Shown here: positions 25,811-35,833 of the stretch, one piece after another
Layout of the letters: each line of letters begins with the position of its first letter
How positions within the stretch are numbered: the first letter of the stretch is position 1
DNA from: Collinsella sp.
Lineage (GTDB): Bacteria; Actinomycetota; Coriobacteriia; Coriobacteriales; Coriobacteriaceae
Direction of reading: 5' to 3'
DNA length: 51,490 nucleotides
Assembly (NCBI GenBank): GCA_018368345.1
Contig: JAGZEK010000016.1
Span: 1 to 51,490, forward strand
Translations under genes and position numbers: made by a program
The notes under the pieces: model-generated
Databases searched by the model: none
What the model was told of the DNA's origin: nothing
Seen by the model: the letters and a program-made list of their open reading frames with translations, nothing else

Positions 25811-26482
25811 ATGAACGAAGCAGTTCCCGCAGCGCCGGTAAGCGCAGAATCGATGGCAAAGCAGGGCTGCGAAAAGCTCGGTCTGGAAGCGTTTGATGCG
25901 CTGGTCCGTCGTGCCCGTACGTGCCGTCGCTTTGACGAGTCCATGCGCGTGCCGCGCGAGTTTTTGCTCGAGCTGGCGGAACTGGCGCACCTGGCTCCCT
26001 GCGGTGCCAATGCTCAGCGTCTGCGTTTTCATGTGGTAAGCGGTGCAGAGGACTGCGCGCGTGTATTTGACGAGCTCGCATGGGCCGGCGCACTTGAGGA
26101 CTGGCCGGGTCCTGCCGAGGGTGAGCGCCCGACCGGCTACATCGCGATTCTTGCCGAGCGCGCCGTTCCGGGCAAGCCCGCCGCTCCCATTACCGAGGTC
26201 GACACGGGCATTGCCGCGCAGACGATGATGCTCGCCGCCCGCAGCGCCACGCCCGAGGTGGCAGCCTGCATGTTCAAGGCCTTTACGCTCCACGCGATCG
26301 ATGCCATGGGGCTCGATAACGACAAGTATGAGCTCAAGCTGATCATGGCGTTTGGCATTCCGGCCGAGACACAGGTGATCGATGCGATCGATTCCAACCC
26401 CGACGGCTCCATCAATTATTGGCGCGACGAGGCGCGGGTGCACCACGTACCCAAGCGTCCGCTTGCCGACGTGCTGCTGTAG
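25811..26482 (+). CDS. Nitroreductase family flavoprotein
   Basis: A 223-residue FMN-dependent oxidoreductase. The opening RRARTCRRFDES matches the nitroreductase R-R-S-x-R-x-F motif, and LAHLAPCGANAQRLRF matches the FMN-binding A-P-S-x-x-N-x-Q segment (Cys-Gly in place of Ser). The late MAFGIPAETQVID matches the typical GYP region. It probably transfers electrons from NAD(P)H to an unknown acceptor. Start at 25811; GGGGG lies 6 nt upstream. A CCACCACAAAGG palindrome follows the stop. Confidence 0.85.
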   Translation: MNEAVPAAPVSAESMAKQGCEKLGLEAFDALVRRARTCRRFDESMRVPREFLLELAELAHLAPCGANAQRLRFHVVSGAEDCARVFDELAWAGALEDWPGPAEGERPTGYIAILAERAVPGKPAAPITEVDTGIAAQTMMLAARSATPEVAACMFKAFTLHAIDAMGLDNDKYELKLIMAFGIPAETQVIDAIDSNPDGSINYWRDEARVHHVPKRPLADVLL

Positions 26483-26516
26483 TTGTGCGTCGTTGCGGTG
26501 CAATCCGGCGGCAAAA

Positions 26517-26549
26517 TCACCACAAAGGCTCCTGTCCCCTTTGTGGTGG
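26517..26549. repeat. CCACCACAAAGG palindrome, copy 2
   Basis: Arms TCACCACAAAGG / CCTTTGTGGTGG with the loop CTCCTGTCC orientation, between the nitroreductase gene and the phosphatase ribosome site. Confidence 0.8.
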
Positions 26550-26565
26550 TACGAGGGGAGGGTGT

Positions 26566-27108
26566 GTGGCAGATCTGTATTTGGTGCGGCATGGGCAGAC
26601 TGAGCTCAATGTGCAGAGCATTTTGCAGGGCTGGCACGATTCGCCGCTTACGGCGCGCGGGCGCGAGCAGGCGCTGACGGCGCGTACGGCGTTTGCGGCG
26701 CGTGGCGTGGCCTTTGATCATGTGTATTCCTCGCCGTTGGGCCGGGCGCGGCATACGGCCGAGCTTATCGTTGGCGAGGGCCGTTCCATTGAGCTGGTCG
26801 ATGACCTGCGTGAGTGGCATTTTGGCTCGCTGGAGGGCACATCAAATCGCGAGATGCCGCCGCAGCCCTGGGGCGATTATCCGGTGGCCTTTGGCGGCGA
26901 GTCGGAAGTGCGGCTTCAGTCGCGCATGGTCGCGGCGCTGTCCCGCATCATGGCCAGGCCGCAGCACGACTGCGTGCTGGCGGTTTCCCACGGCTCAGCC
27001 TGCCAGGAGTTTCTTGAGTATGTGACTGGCGGGGGAGAGCTACCCGACAACGGTGCCGTGCTTCATTTTGGCTATTGCGACGGGGCGTTTTCGCTCTTGG
27101 GTTGGTAA
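26566..27108 (+). CDS. Histidine phosphatase (phosphoglycerate mutase-like) 1
   Basis: A 180-residue enzyme of the branch-1 histidine phosphatase family. The catalytic RHG motif is LVRHGQTELN, a second Arg lies in YSSPLGRARHTAE, the acid Glu is in LREWHFGSLEG, and the second His is in VSHGSACQEF. The substrate is unknown; members include phosphoserine and cobalamin-precursor phosphatases. I choose the GTG at 26566, which follows GAGGGGAG; the upstream frame crosses a repeat. A homologue starts 18 nt after the stop. Confidence 0.88.
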   Translation: MADLYLVRHGQTELNVQSILQGWHDSPLTARGREQALTARTAFAARGVAFDHVYSSPLGRARHTAELIVGEGRSIELVDDLREWHFGSLEGTSNREMPPQPWGDYPVAFGGESEVRLQSRMVAALSRIMARPQHDCVLAVSHGSACQEFLEYVTGGGELPDNGAVLHFGYCDGAFSLLGW

Positions 27109-27125
27109 CGAACGAAAGGACCCCT

Positions 27126-27761
27126 ATGAATAAAGATCTGTATCTGGTCCGTCATGGACAGACGATATTCAACCTTAAGCGTATCATTCAGGGGTGGAGT
27201 GACTCGCCGCTTACGCAGTTGGGTTGCGACCAGGCGGCGCGCGCCGGCATGTTTTTACGTGCGCGCGGCATTGAGCCCGATCATGCCTACACCTCTACGC
27301 TTCATCGCACCGAGCAGACTATCGCCAACTTGTGGCCAGGCTTGGCGTACGAGCGCCTGGACGGCCTGCGTGAGTGGTTCTTTGGCGACTTTGAGGCCGA
27401 GCGCGTGATGCTTATGCCCGAGCGCCCGTGGCGCGACTTCTATCGGCAGTTTGGCGGCGAGGGCCAGATCCAGGTGCGCACGCGCATGGTGGCGACGCTG
27501 ACCGATCTTATGCAGCGTCCGGACCATACGTGCGTGCTCGCGGTAAGTCATGGCTCAGCTATCAAGGAGTTTTTGGACCACGTGCGGGGCGCGGCGGCCG
27601 ACGAGCGCGAACGCGTGCCGGGCAACTGCTCAGTGCTGCATTTTGCGTTTGACGATGCGGCCGATACGTTTGAACTGGTCGAAGTCTTTACGCAGGAAGA
27701 CTACGCGCGCGAGCTGGGGCTAGAGCCGCTCGTGGCGGCGGCAGGTCCGCAGCGTGGATAA
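27126..27761 (+). CDS. Histidine phosphatase (phosphoglycerate mutase-like) 2
   Basis: A 211-residue paralogue of the preceding gene, sharing LVRHGQT, GW-SDSPLT, LREWFFGDFE and AVSHGSA-KEFL. Both catalytic histidines, the arginines and the acid are kept. It carries about 25 extra C-terminal residues. The pair almost surely arose by tandem duplication and is cotranscribed (18-nt gap); GAAAGGA precedes the ATG. A terminator lies 48 nt downstream. Confidence 0.88.
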   Translation: MNKDLYLVRHGQTIFNLKRIIQGWSDSPLTQLGCDQAARAGMFLRARGIEPDHAYTSTLHRTEQTIANLWPGLAYERLDGLREWFFGDFEAERVMLMPERPWRDFYRQFGGEGQIQVRTRMVATLTDLMQRPDHTCVLAVSHGSAIKEFLDHVRGAAADERERVPGNCSVLHFAFDDAADTFELVEVFTQEDYARELGLEPLVAAAGPQRG

Positions 27762-27808
27762 CGCTGACGTTGCGGCCCGGTTTACCGGCGTAATTGTTTG
27801 ATGCGAAA

Positions 27809-27853
27809 AGGGCGGAGGTGCATGCGTTTGCTGCATCTCCGCCCCTTGTTTGT
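27809..27853 (+). terminator. Terminator of the histidine phosphatase pair
   Basis: Stem AGGGCGGAGGTGCA / TGCATCTCCGCCCCT with one mismatch and a 9-nt loop, then TTGTTTGTTT. Confidence 0.85.
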
Positions 27854-27890
27854 TTGGATGCTGGGTTTTCCAGCTTAGCGTTTGAGTTCG

Positions 27891-28580
27891 CTAGAACCGT
27901 GAGACCTGGTGAGTGAGCAGACCCGTCGGAACCTGCGGCGCGCTGCCGCTGACCTGCGCGGCGGGGAACAGCACGGCTACAGCAAAGTTGAACGGCTCTT
28001 TGCCAGAGTAGGCGTCGGCAGTGCGGGCCTCGTCGGCCAGAATCTGCGATGCCCCAGCCAGCGCGGCAGCGTAGGTGGGGTCGTCTGCCGGCGTCGGCTT
28101 CGGTGCCTGGTCGAGCATGGCTCGGATGGCGGCAACAGCGTCCTCGCGCTTGACTTCCCATACGCGATGCGTAATGCCGGTGGGGTCGGTGACGGCATAA
28201 AGCGACGCTCCTTCTTTGGCGGCGCCAAGGATGATATCCATGACGGGCGAGGCTTCGTAGGCGAGCGTTACAGGGCGGGGCTGCACCTTAAGCTCGGCGA
28301 TCGTGCGCGCGGCGGCGAGTGCGTCGACGCTCTCGGCGGCAGCCTCGTCGCTACCCGTCAGTACGTTAACCGGGCAGATCGCCACGACACCCGTCACGCG
28401 TCCCGGCTCGCCCGAGCATTCGTACACGTAATACGCCGCACCCGGGTCCTTGAGCATCAGGCCATCGGCAAGGGCTCCGCGCAGAGCATCGTTGCCGCTC
28501 AGGATGCTGCCCATTGCAGGCAGCGCCTCGAGTACGCGGTCCTGAGCCGGGCGGATGCAGGGAAACGGAAGTGCTTTCAT
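27891..28580 (-). CDS. DUF1015-like protein (short)
   Basis: A 229-residue protein that I recognise only weakly. PCIRPAQDRVLEALP near the N-terminus and YYVYECSGEPGRVTGVVAICPV resemble the start and core of DUF1015 proteins, which are usually about 400 residues, so this would be a shortened relative. The middle VTDPTGITHRVWEV is also DUF1015-like. No catalytic motif is evident. The gene is isolated, with the M20 peptidase upstream on the same strand. Confidence 0.6.
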   Translation of the reverse strand: MKALPFPCIRPAQDRVLEALPAMGSILSGNDALRGALADGLMLKDPGAAYYVYECSGEPGRVTGVVAICPVNVLTGSDEAAAESVDALAAARTIAELKVQPRPVTLAYEASPVMDIILGAAKEGASLYAVTDPTGITHRVWEVKREDAVAAIRAMLDQAPKPTPADDPTYAAALAGASQILADEARTADAYSGKEPFNFAVAVLFPAAQVSGSAPQVPTGLLTHQVSRF

Positions 28581-28619
28581 GGGCGGTCCTAACGCACGAG
28601 TCGGTTTGTTCGCGGCTTA

Positions 28620-29840
28620 TTATGCCCCAACTTGGCCGCTCGCGTCCCAGAGCACGTTATCGGCGAGCGCGATTAGCACCTGCTGACAACGAACGATATC
28701 GGCATGGGGCACATATTCGTTGGGCTTGTGTGCGAGCGCGAGCGACCCGGGACCGTAGCTCATGCAATTGCGGTTGCCTGTCTTGCCGGCAATGACGGCG
28801 GTGTCGGTGTAGCCGGTAAAGAAGCCGACGGTCGTGTCCGCGTCCGTCACGTCATCGGCGGCACGCTTGAGCGCTGCTAGAAGGGGAGAGTTCGGGTCGC
28901 GCTCGATGGCGGGGCGGTCGCCCGTCACGGTGTAGCTGCCATGGCAACCGGGAACGGCGGCTTCGGCGACGGCGATGGCCTGCTCTACCATGCGCGTCGC
29001 GGCGGCCGTATCGGTCGGCGGGGTCAGACGCATGTCGACCCAGACTTTGGCGCGGTCGGGCACGACATAGGGGCGATATCCGCCCTCGATTTGGCCAAAC
29101 GTGATGGTCGAAGACCCCAGCTCATCGTGCGCGGGCAGCGCCACAAACACGCGACGGAGCGAACACACGACCTCGGCCATGGCGGCGACGGCATCCGCGC
29201 CCTTCCACGGCTGGCTCGCATGCGCCGTTACGCCAGCCATTTCAATCTCGAACCACGTGCGCCCCTTGTGCGCCACCTGAATCTGTTCGTCGGTGGGTTC
29301 GGTGTCCAGCACCCATTCACGCGAGCCGACCCAGCCGGCATCGATCGCGGCCTCTGAGCCGCGCATAAAGTCTTCCTCGTCGACCGAGCAGATGAGCGAA
29401 AAGCCGCGGCGTGGCAGCGCGCCATCCGCCGCCACGCGCTCGAGCGTATGGACCAGTGCGGCAATGGCGCAGGCCAGGCCACCCTTCATATCGCAGGCAC
29501 CGCGGCCATAGAGTTTATCGTCGCGCACAACCGCCCCAAGCGGTGCGATGTCTGCGTCCCAGCCATCGCCCAAGGTGACGGTATCCATGTGGCAGATATA
29601 GATCAGCCGCGGCTCGTCGCTTTGGCCCGGCACGGTGACTTTAAGGTTGCGGCGCCCGGGCAGCACCTCGAGTTCCTCAACCTGCACGGCATGGAGCACC
29701 GGATGACTCAACCGCTCCAGCTGAGCCTCAACCAGCGCTTTGATATACCGCTCAATTTCATCCTCATACGCGCCCGGGTCTGAGCTGTCGATCCGCACGA
29801 GCTCCTGCGCAAGCCGCCAGGCAAAATCCTCATCAACCAT
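28620..29840 (-). CDS. M20 family metallopeptidase (ArgE/DapE-like)
   Basis: A 406-residue zinc amidohydrolase. Ligands are visible: His in ICHMDTV, Asp in GRGACDMKGG, the Glu pair in VDEEDFMRG, Asp in LDTEPTDE and a late His in LAHKPNEYV. A dimerisation lid lies in the middle. It may deacylate an amino acid such as acetylornithine or succinyl-DAP, but nothing nearby identifies the substrate. I choose the ATG at 29840, which has GTGAGG upstream, over the TTG at 29870. The end of this gene faces the DUF1015-like gene on the same strand. Confidence 0.88.
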   Translation of the reverse strand: MVDEDFAWRLAQELVRIDSSDPGAYEDEIERYIKALVEAQLERLSHPVLHAVQVEELEVLPGRRNLKVTVPGQSDEPRLIYICHMDTVTLGDGWDADIAPLGAVVRDDKLYGRGACDMKGGLACAIAALVHTLERVAADGALPRRGFSLICSVDEEDFMRGSEAAIDAGWVGSREWVLDTEPTDEQIQVAHKGRTWFEIEMAGVTAHASQPWKGADAVAAMAEVVCSLRRVFVALPAHDELGSSTITFGQIEGGYRPYVVPDRAKVWVDMRLTPPTDTAAATRMVEQAIAVAEAAVPGCHGSYTVTGDRPAIERDPNSPLLAALKRAADDVTDADTTVGFFTGYTDTAVIAGKTGNRNCMSYGPGSLALAHKPNEYVPHADIVRCQQVLIALADNVLWDASGQVGA

Positions 29841-29994
29841 ATGCAACCTCACAATCAGTTTGCTTTCCAAACCGATTGTAAGCCTCCTGAGAGATCCGCG
29901 ACGTGGGCGTGGCAGTATTTACCGTTCGCAGGCCGAGCCAGCGCGTTTGCCGTCCGAGCGGGTTCACAAGCGACGCAGCGGGTACGTACCCTTC

Positions 29995-31044
29995 ATGGAC
30001 GACATGCTGTGCGACATATCTGCCTTTCGGTATCACCGGATACCTCCACAGGTCTTGGCAATAATGCCGGACCTGCCCGATTCTGCGGACGATCCGCGCA
30101 GGGAGCACCTATGTGAGCATCCGCTCGTCACGCATTTCCTGGGCACCCCGTTACACGTGTTGGCGCAGGGCAGCTGCGGACGTAAGGGCGATCGCATTGT
30201 CAGGCATGTTTGGAACGGGGAGAGGCCGTTTGATTCCATGCGACAGACAGAGTTTGGCCTCGATGTCGCGTCCCCGCTCTTTACCCTGCTGACCCTGGCT
30301 TCCTCGGTCTCAAACGAGCGTTTAATCATGTGCATGTATGAGATGTGCGGCACCTTTGCCGTGTGCAAGATTGCGCCTCAGGTAAAGTCGGCACTTGTGC
30401 AGGCATATGGGGACCGGTGGGGTGACGCACGGTTGGGTTGGGAAAATGTAAAGGATGCCTCGGGGAATCCAACGGACCTGTGGAAACGACCGCCCTTGAT
30501 CGAGTTCTCTGAACTTACAGAGTACGTCGATAAGATCCCGGGGCTCCGCGGTGCTAAATCGTTCACACGTGCCGCGAAATGCATTACGGGGGTGGCGGCA
30601 TCGCCGCTTGAGGTCCAGGCTTCGATGCTGTTTGGCCTTACGAGGTTGCGCGGCGGCGAAGGCCTGCGCCTTACCAATAACGTCGAGATTCGTATGACGC
30701 GCAGCGCCCGCCTGATTTCGGGGCTTGATAGGCGCTATGCCGATATCCTGCTGGCAAATAAGGACGGCAGTCGAGAGTGTCTGGTTGAATGCCAAGGTAA
30801 AGCCATTCACGGATCCATTGAATCCAAGATCTCGGACTCCGATCGAACGACGGCCTTGCAAGCCATGGGATATCCCGTCGTTCTGATGACCTATGGTCAG
30901 CTGGCCGACTTCGATGCCTTCCGCGTGGTGATGGAGCTCATCATGTCCTATCTCGATGTGCCGCTGAAAGACAAGACGCCGCGACAGCAGGAGCTCGAAC
31001 GGCGGCTTCGTGAGGAGATTTTTATCGATTGGGCAGGAATGTAG
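29995..31044 (+). CDS. PD-(D/E)XK-like protein with AbiEi-like N-terminus, paralogue 2
   Basis: A 349-residue protein homologous over most of its length to the one at 20367-21575. The opening is CDISAFRYHRIPPQVL. Shared blocks are the helix NERLIMCMYEMCGTFAV, then RGAKSFTRAAK, SPLE (203-206) and the nuclease-like core, Asp250 in YADILL, Glu265-Cys-Gln-Gly-Lys269 and His272, and SDRTTALQAMGYPVVLM. The ExK motif is clearer than in the other copy. The start at 29995 lacks a strong ribosome site. No partner toxin or methylase adjoins it. Confidence 0.6.
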   Translation: MDDMLCDISAFRYHRIPPQVLAIMPDLPDSADDPRREHLCEHPLVTHFLGTPLHVLAQGSCGRKGDRIVRHVWNGERPFDSMRQTEFGLDVASPLFTLLTLASSVSNERLIMCMYEMCGTFAVCKIAPQVKSALVQAYGDRWGDARLGWENVKDASGNPTDLWKRPPLIEFSELTEYVDKIPGLRGAKSFTRAAKCITGVAASPLEVQASMLFGLTRLRGGEGLRLTNNVEIRMTRSARLISGLDRRYADILLANKDGSRECLVECQGKAIHGSIESKISDSDRTTALQAMGYPVVLMTYGQLADFDAFRVVMELIMSYLDVPLKDKTPRQQELERRLREEIFIDWAGM

Positions 31045-31321
31045 CCGCGCGGGTGGAAAACGGTCGCGCGGACTAGAGTTTTGGTCACAAAAAGACTTAT
31101 ATTTCGCCTTGGAGGGGCCTTAAAAATGCTATCTAGAATAAGTTGTTTCGGAAAATGGACAGTCAACTTACATTCGGCACATAGAGATCGATTTTTACCT
31201 ACTAAAGTCCCTGATAAAGCTGTTTATCAAAGCGGGTGTGCTTAGCGACTTGAGCCTCACTATCGATTATCTGAAAAAACTTGTTCTGGGTATCATTTTA
31301 AAGTCGTCCGGAGCAACAAAA

Positions 31322-31352
31322 TCGGCCCCCGTTTCGTGAAAACGGGGGCCGA
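31322..31352 (-). terminator. Terminator of serC-serA
   Basis: Perfect 13-bp stem TCGGCCCCCGTTT / AAACGGGGGCCGA with a 5-nt loop and, on the minus strand, TTTTGTTG downstream. The gap 31045-31321 is AT-rich and shows no gene. Confidence 0.87.
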
Positions 31353-31391
31353 ATGGGCTTCGTGGTCTGTCTGGCAGGATTGGCGCCGGCG

Positions 31392-32555
31392 CTATTTAAT
31401 CACGCGCACACGATACATCGACGGAATTTGCTTAAGTGCCTCGATCGTGCTGCCGTCCAGGTGCTCATCGGTGTCGAACATGGTGTAGGCGTTCTCGCCA
31501 GCGGACTCGTTGGTCATGCGCTGCACGTTGGCGTTGTCCTTGGCGAGAATGGCCGTGATCTGGCCGATCATGTTGGGCACGTTGGCATGCAGGCAGGCAA
31601 TGCGGCTTGCGGCGCGCGCCTTGCCCATGCTGCAGGCGGGGTAGTTGACGCTGTGCGCGATGTTGCCGTTTTCCAGGTAATCCTTGAGCTCGCTGATGGC
31701 CATGTCGGCGCAGTTGGCCTCGGCCTCGCCGGTGCCGGCGCCCGAATGCGTGGTGATAAACGTGTTGGGCATCTTGACGGTCTTGGGCGTGGCAAAGTCG
31801 CAGCTAAACCAGCTGAGCTTGCCCTCGCGCAGGGCAGCGTCGACGGCGTCCTCGTCAATGATGGTCTCGCGCGCGTAGTTGATGAGCACGGCGTCCGGGG
31901 CCAGCAGGTCAATCTGCTCGGTGCTGATCATGCCGATGGTATCGGCCTTGCTGGGCACGTGCACGGTGAGGTAGTCGCAGCCGCGGCAGAGGTCCTCGAG
32001 CGTGCCCACGCGCTGCACCTCGCGACTCAGCACCCATGCGTGCTCGACGGAAATGAACGGGTCGTAGCCGTAGACATCCATGCCCAGGTCGACGCAGGCG
32101 TTGGCGACCTTGGAGCCCACGTTGCCCAGGCCGATGACGCCGATGCGCTTGCCCTTGAGCTCGCGGCCCACAAAGGCCTTCTTGGCCTTCTCGGCATCGA
32201 CCTGAATCTCGGGATCGTCGGCGTTGTCGCGCACCCAGTTCATCGACTGCACCACGCCGCGGCTCGAGAGCACCAGCATGCCCAGGACGAGTTCCTTGAC
32301 GGCGTTGCTGTTGGCACCGGGGGAGTTAAAGACGACGACGCCTTTCTTGGCGTACTCCTCGACGGGGATGTTGTTGACGCCGGCGCCGCAGCGGGCGATG
32401 GCGCGGATGCCCTCGGGCAGCTCGTAGCCGTGCAGGTCGGTGGAGCGCATCAGGATAGCGTCGGCCTCCTCGGCGGTGCCCACAAACTCGTAGCCCTCGC
32501 CAAACTCGACTTTGCCGTCTTTAGTGATGTCGTCGATGGTCTTAATCTTACGCAT
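31392..32555 (-). CDS. serA: D-3-phosphoglycerate dehydrogenase, ACT-domain form
   Basis: A 387-residue enzyme oxidising 3-phosphoglycerate to 3-phosphohydroxypyruvate, the first step of serine synthesis. The NAD-binding motif is IGVIGLGNVGSKVAN, the catalytic Arg-Glu-His triad region includes RCGAGVNNIP and ITTHSGAGT, and the last 75 residues form an ACT domain (HANVPNMIGQITAILAKDN), the usual serine-feedback site. Upstream on the strand is serC, 72 nt away, so the two form an operon. A clear ATG with AAGGAG fits. A terminator follows. Confidence 0.95.
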   Translation of the reverse strand: MRKIKTIDDITKDGKVEFGEGYEFVGTAEEADAILMRSTDLHGYELPEGIRAIARCGAGVNNIPVEEYAKKGVVVFNSPGANSNAVKELVLGMLVLSSRGVVQSMNWVRDNADDPEIQVDAEKAKKAFVGRELKGKRIGVIGLGNVGSKVANACVDLGMDVYGYDPFISVEHAWVLSREVQRVGTLEDLCRGCDYLTVHVPSKADTIGMISTEQIDLLAPDAVLINYARETIIDEDAVDAALREGKLSWFSCDFATPKTVKMPNTFITTHSGAGTGEAEANCADMAISELKDYLENGNIAHSVNYPACSMGKARAASRIACLHANVPNMIGQITAILAKDNANVQRMTNESAGENAYTMFDTDEHLDGSTIEALKQIPSMYRVRVIK

Positions 32556-32627
32556 GGAAAAACTCCTTAGCAGGTTTTGATCTAAGCAGGGTGGTTTGAA
32601 GTGGCTGGTCGGCCCGCGGGTTGCGGG

Positions 32628-33752
<1,125 letters not shown>

Positions 33753-33886
33753 CTTCTAGTTCCCCTCGTAGTCGTTTGAACGTTCGGGATACTTTAGCAC
33801 AGTGGAGCGTCAGGCGCGACCGAATCACAGCAAAACCCGAGTGCGCCGCTATGATTTACAGGATGGTTACATGGGGGAGGGGTGCT

Positions 33887-33964
33887 TTACTCCTCGGGCA
33901 AATCCAAATCTGCGAGCGAAGGCATGAGGTTCTCTAGGCGCTTGATTTCTTCGCCGCAAATTAG
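33887..33964 (-). pseudogene. Possible 3' remnant of a lost gene
   Basis: Between serC and the antiporter, the minus strand encodes a 25-residue open stretch reading CGEEIKRLENLMPSLADLDL and ending PEE-stop, preceded by a stop and lacking a start. The acidic, helix-like composition looks like a true protein C-terminus rather than random sequence. It may be the tail of a deleted gene or chance. Confidence 0.3.
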
Positions 33965-33978
33965 CTAACCCCTGGTCA

Positions 33979-35580
33979 CTACGACGCCAGCGTGGCGATG
34001 ACGGCTTCGTCGCCGGCGTATATTAGGGTGTTGCCATCGGGAATGATCGTTTGGCCGTCGCGCTTGAGCATCACTACAATAAACGGATGCTTGCCTTGCG
34101 GCACATCGCGCAGGCGCTGACCAGCCAGGCGACCGTGGGGAGTCACGGTGACCTCGCGCAGCGTAACCTCGGCACGCTCTTCGAACGTTGGGGCGGCCAT
34201 CACCAGCAGATCGCCTTCCTGGATCACGGTGTCGCCATTGGGCAGTACCGGATGCGCCCCGTCGCGCAGCACCAGGACCACGAGCATGTCCGTCGCGCTG
34301 CCAATGTCCGCGAGCGAGCGTCCGGCAAATGGATGGCCCGCGCCCACCTTGAGCTTGACAAACGACATGCCGTTCTCGTCGCGGTAATCGTTAAACGTAC
34401 GGCGCACGTCGCCTTCCGCGTCGATCATGTCGAGCTTCTTTGCCACCGCCGGTAGCAGCGAGCCCTGCACCACAATGCTCGACACGGCAATCACAAAGAC
34501 GAGGTCAAACAGGTCGTGCCCACCGGGAACACCGGCCACCACGGCAAAGAGGCTAAACACGACCGAAGCCGCGCCGCGCAGACCCGCCCAGCTTACGAGC
34601 GCCACCTGGCGAGGGTTCGTCTTAAAGGGCGCCAACAGCAGGCTGACGGCGATGGGGCGGCTCACAAAGAGCATAAACGCCATGAGCGCCAGGCCGGGTA
34701 GCAACATTTGCGGCAGGCGTGCGGGCGTCACGAGCAGGCCGAGTAAGAAGAAGATCGTCATCTCGGCCATCTCGGTAAGGGTATCGAAGAAGTGCGCCAT
34801 CTCGACCTTGCCGGTGATGTCGCTCGCGCCCAGAACAATACCTGCCAGGTATACAGCCAAAAAGCCGTTGCCGCCCAGGTAGCTCGGCAGCGCGTAGGCA
34901 ACGATCGCCACGGCGAACAAAAAGATAGTCTGCGCGCCCTCGGCCGTTGCGTGTGCGCGCTCAATCAGACGGCTGGATGTCCAGCCGATGGCAAGGCCCA
35001 GCCCCACGCCCAGGATGATCTGCTTGGTCAGCAGCACGGGAATGTCGATATTGCCGCCCGCCGCGAGGGTCGCGAGCACGGCGGTGAGCATGTAGGCGAC
35101 GGGGTCGTTGGAGCCCGATTCGACCTCGAGCAGCGAGTCGGTGCCGCCCCTCAGCGAAAGGCTGTGCTCGCGCAGAACGCTAAAGACGCTGGCCGCGTCG
35201 GTGGACGCCACGACCGATCCCAGCAGCAGGCCGCCGATCCAGTCGAAGCCCAGCACAAAGTGGGCGAACACGCCGGTGATGCCTGCGGTGATGACGACGC
35301 CGAGCGTGCTCAGCAGCACCGCCGGCGCGGCGACGGGCTTGGCGCGGTCTATGTTGGTGTTAAAGCCGCCGTAGAACATGATGAACAATAGCGCCGTGCT
35401 GCAGACGGTTTCGGTGAGTGCGTAGTCGCTAAAGTCGATATGCGCCGGGCCGTTGACGCCCAACAGCATGCCGAGCGCGATAAAGATAAGCAGGGTGGGG
35501 AAGGGGAGCTTTTTGCCGACGGGTTTGATGGTCAGGCACAAAATGATGACGAGGCCGATAAAAAGAAGGATCTGGTTCAT
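33979..35580 (-). CDS. Potassium/proton antiporter, CPA1 family with TrkA-C domains
   Basis: A 533-residue protein with about 12-13 membrane helices in the first 390 residues and a cytoplasmic regulatory tail. The CPA core is visible: GSVVASTDAASVFSVL and VESGSNDPVAYML, whose Asn-Asp pair carries the ion-binding Asp. The tail contains one or two TrkA-C-like beta units (FVKLKVGAGHPFAGRSLADI and LREVTVTPHGRLAG). The closest named type is NhaP2/CvrA, which exchanges K+ for protons. The gene is monocistronic. Its function is probably potassium and pH homeostasis. Confidence 0.9.
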   Translation of the reverse strand: MNQILLFIGLVIILCLTIKPVGKKLPFPTLLIFIALGMLLGVNGPAHIDFSDYALTETVCSTALLFIMFYGGFNTNIDRAKPVAAPAVLLSTLGVVITAGITGVFAHFVLGFDWIGGLLLGSVVASTDAASVFSVLREHSLSLRGGTDSLLEVESGSNDPVAYMLTAVLATLAAGGNIDIPVLLTKQIILGVGLGLAIGWTSSRLIERAHATAEGAQTIFLFAVAIVAYALPSYLGGNGFLAVYLAGIVLGASDITGKVEMAHFFDTLTEMAEMTIFFLLGLLVTPARLPQMLLPGLALMAFMLFVSRPIAVSLLLAPFKTNPRQVALVSWAGLRGAASVVFSLFAVVAGVPGGHDLFDLVFVIAVSSIVVQGSLLPAVAKKLDMIDAEGDVRRTFNDYRDENGMSFVKLKVGAGHPFAGRSLADIGSATDMLVVLVLRDGAHPVLPNGDTVIQEGDLLVMAAPTFEERAEVTLREVTVTPHGRLAGQRLRDVPQGKHPFIVVMLKRDGQTIIPDGNTLIYAGDEAVIATLAS

Positions 35581-35729
35581 GGATGGTGTCCGCTCCTGGG
35601 TGGTTGGCGTGGCACGGTCAGTTGTCTGCGGTTATTTGTACCCAAAGATGGTGGGTTTATGGGGTTGGATTGCGGGCGTGCGCGATATCGTCATAGACGG
35701 CTGCCGTCTTTGCCTCTGCTCGGAAACCC

Positions 35730-35758
35730 TTTCCAGCTTTATTGCAACGGAGTACAAT
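35730..35758 (+). promoter_or_regulatory. Promoter of the metallophosphatase gene
   Basis: TTTCCA (35730-35735), a 17-nt spacer and TACAAT (35753-35758), giving a leader of about 70 nt. Confidence 0.6.
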
Positions 35759-35833
35759 GGGTAACGTTTAAGTTCAACTTGAAGTTTTAGTTGCGGCGCC
35801 GGGCTTTGGCCGCAATGCAAGGAGAGGCGTACC

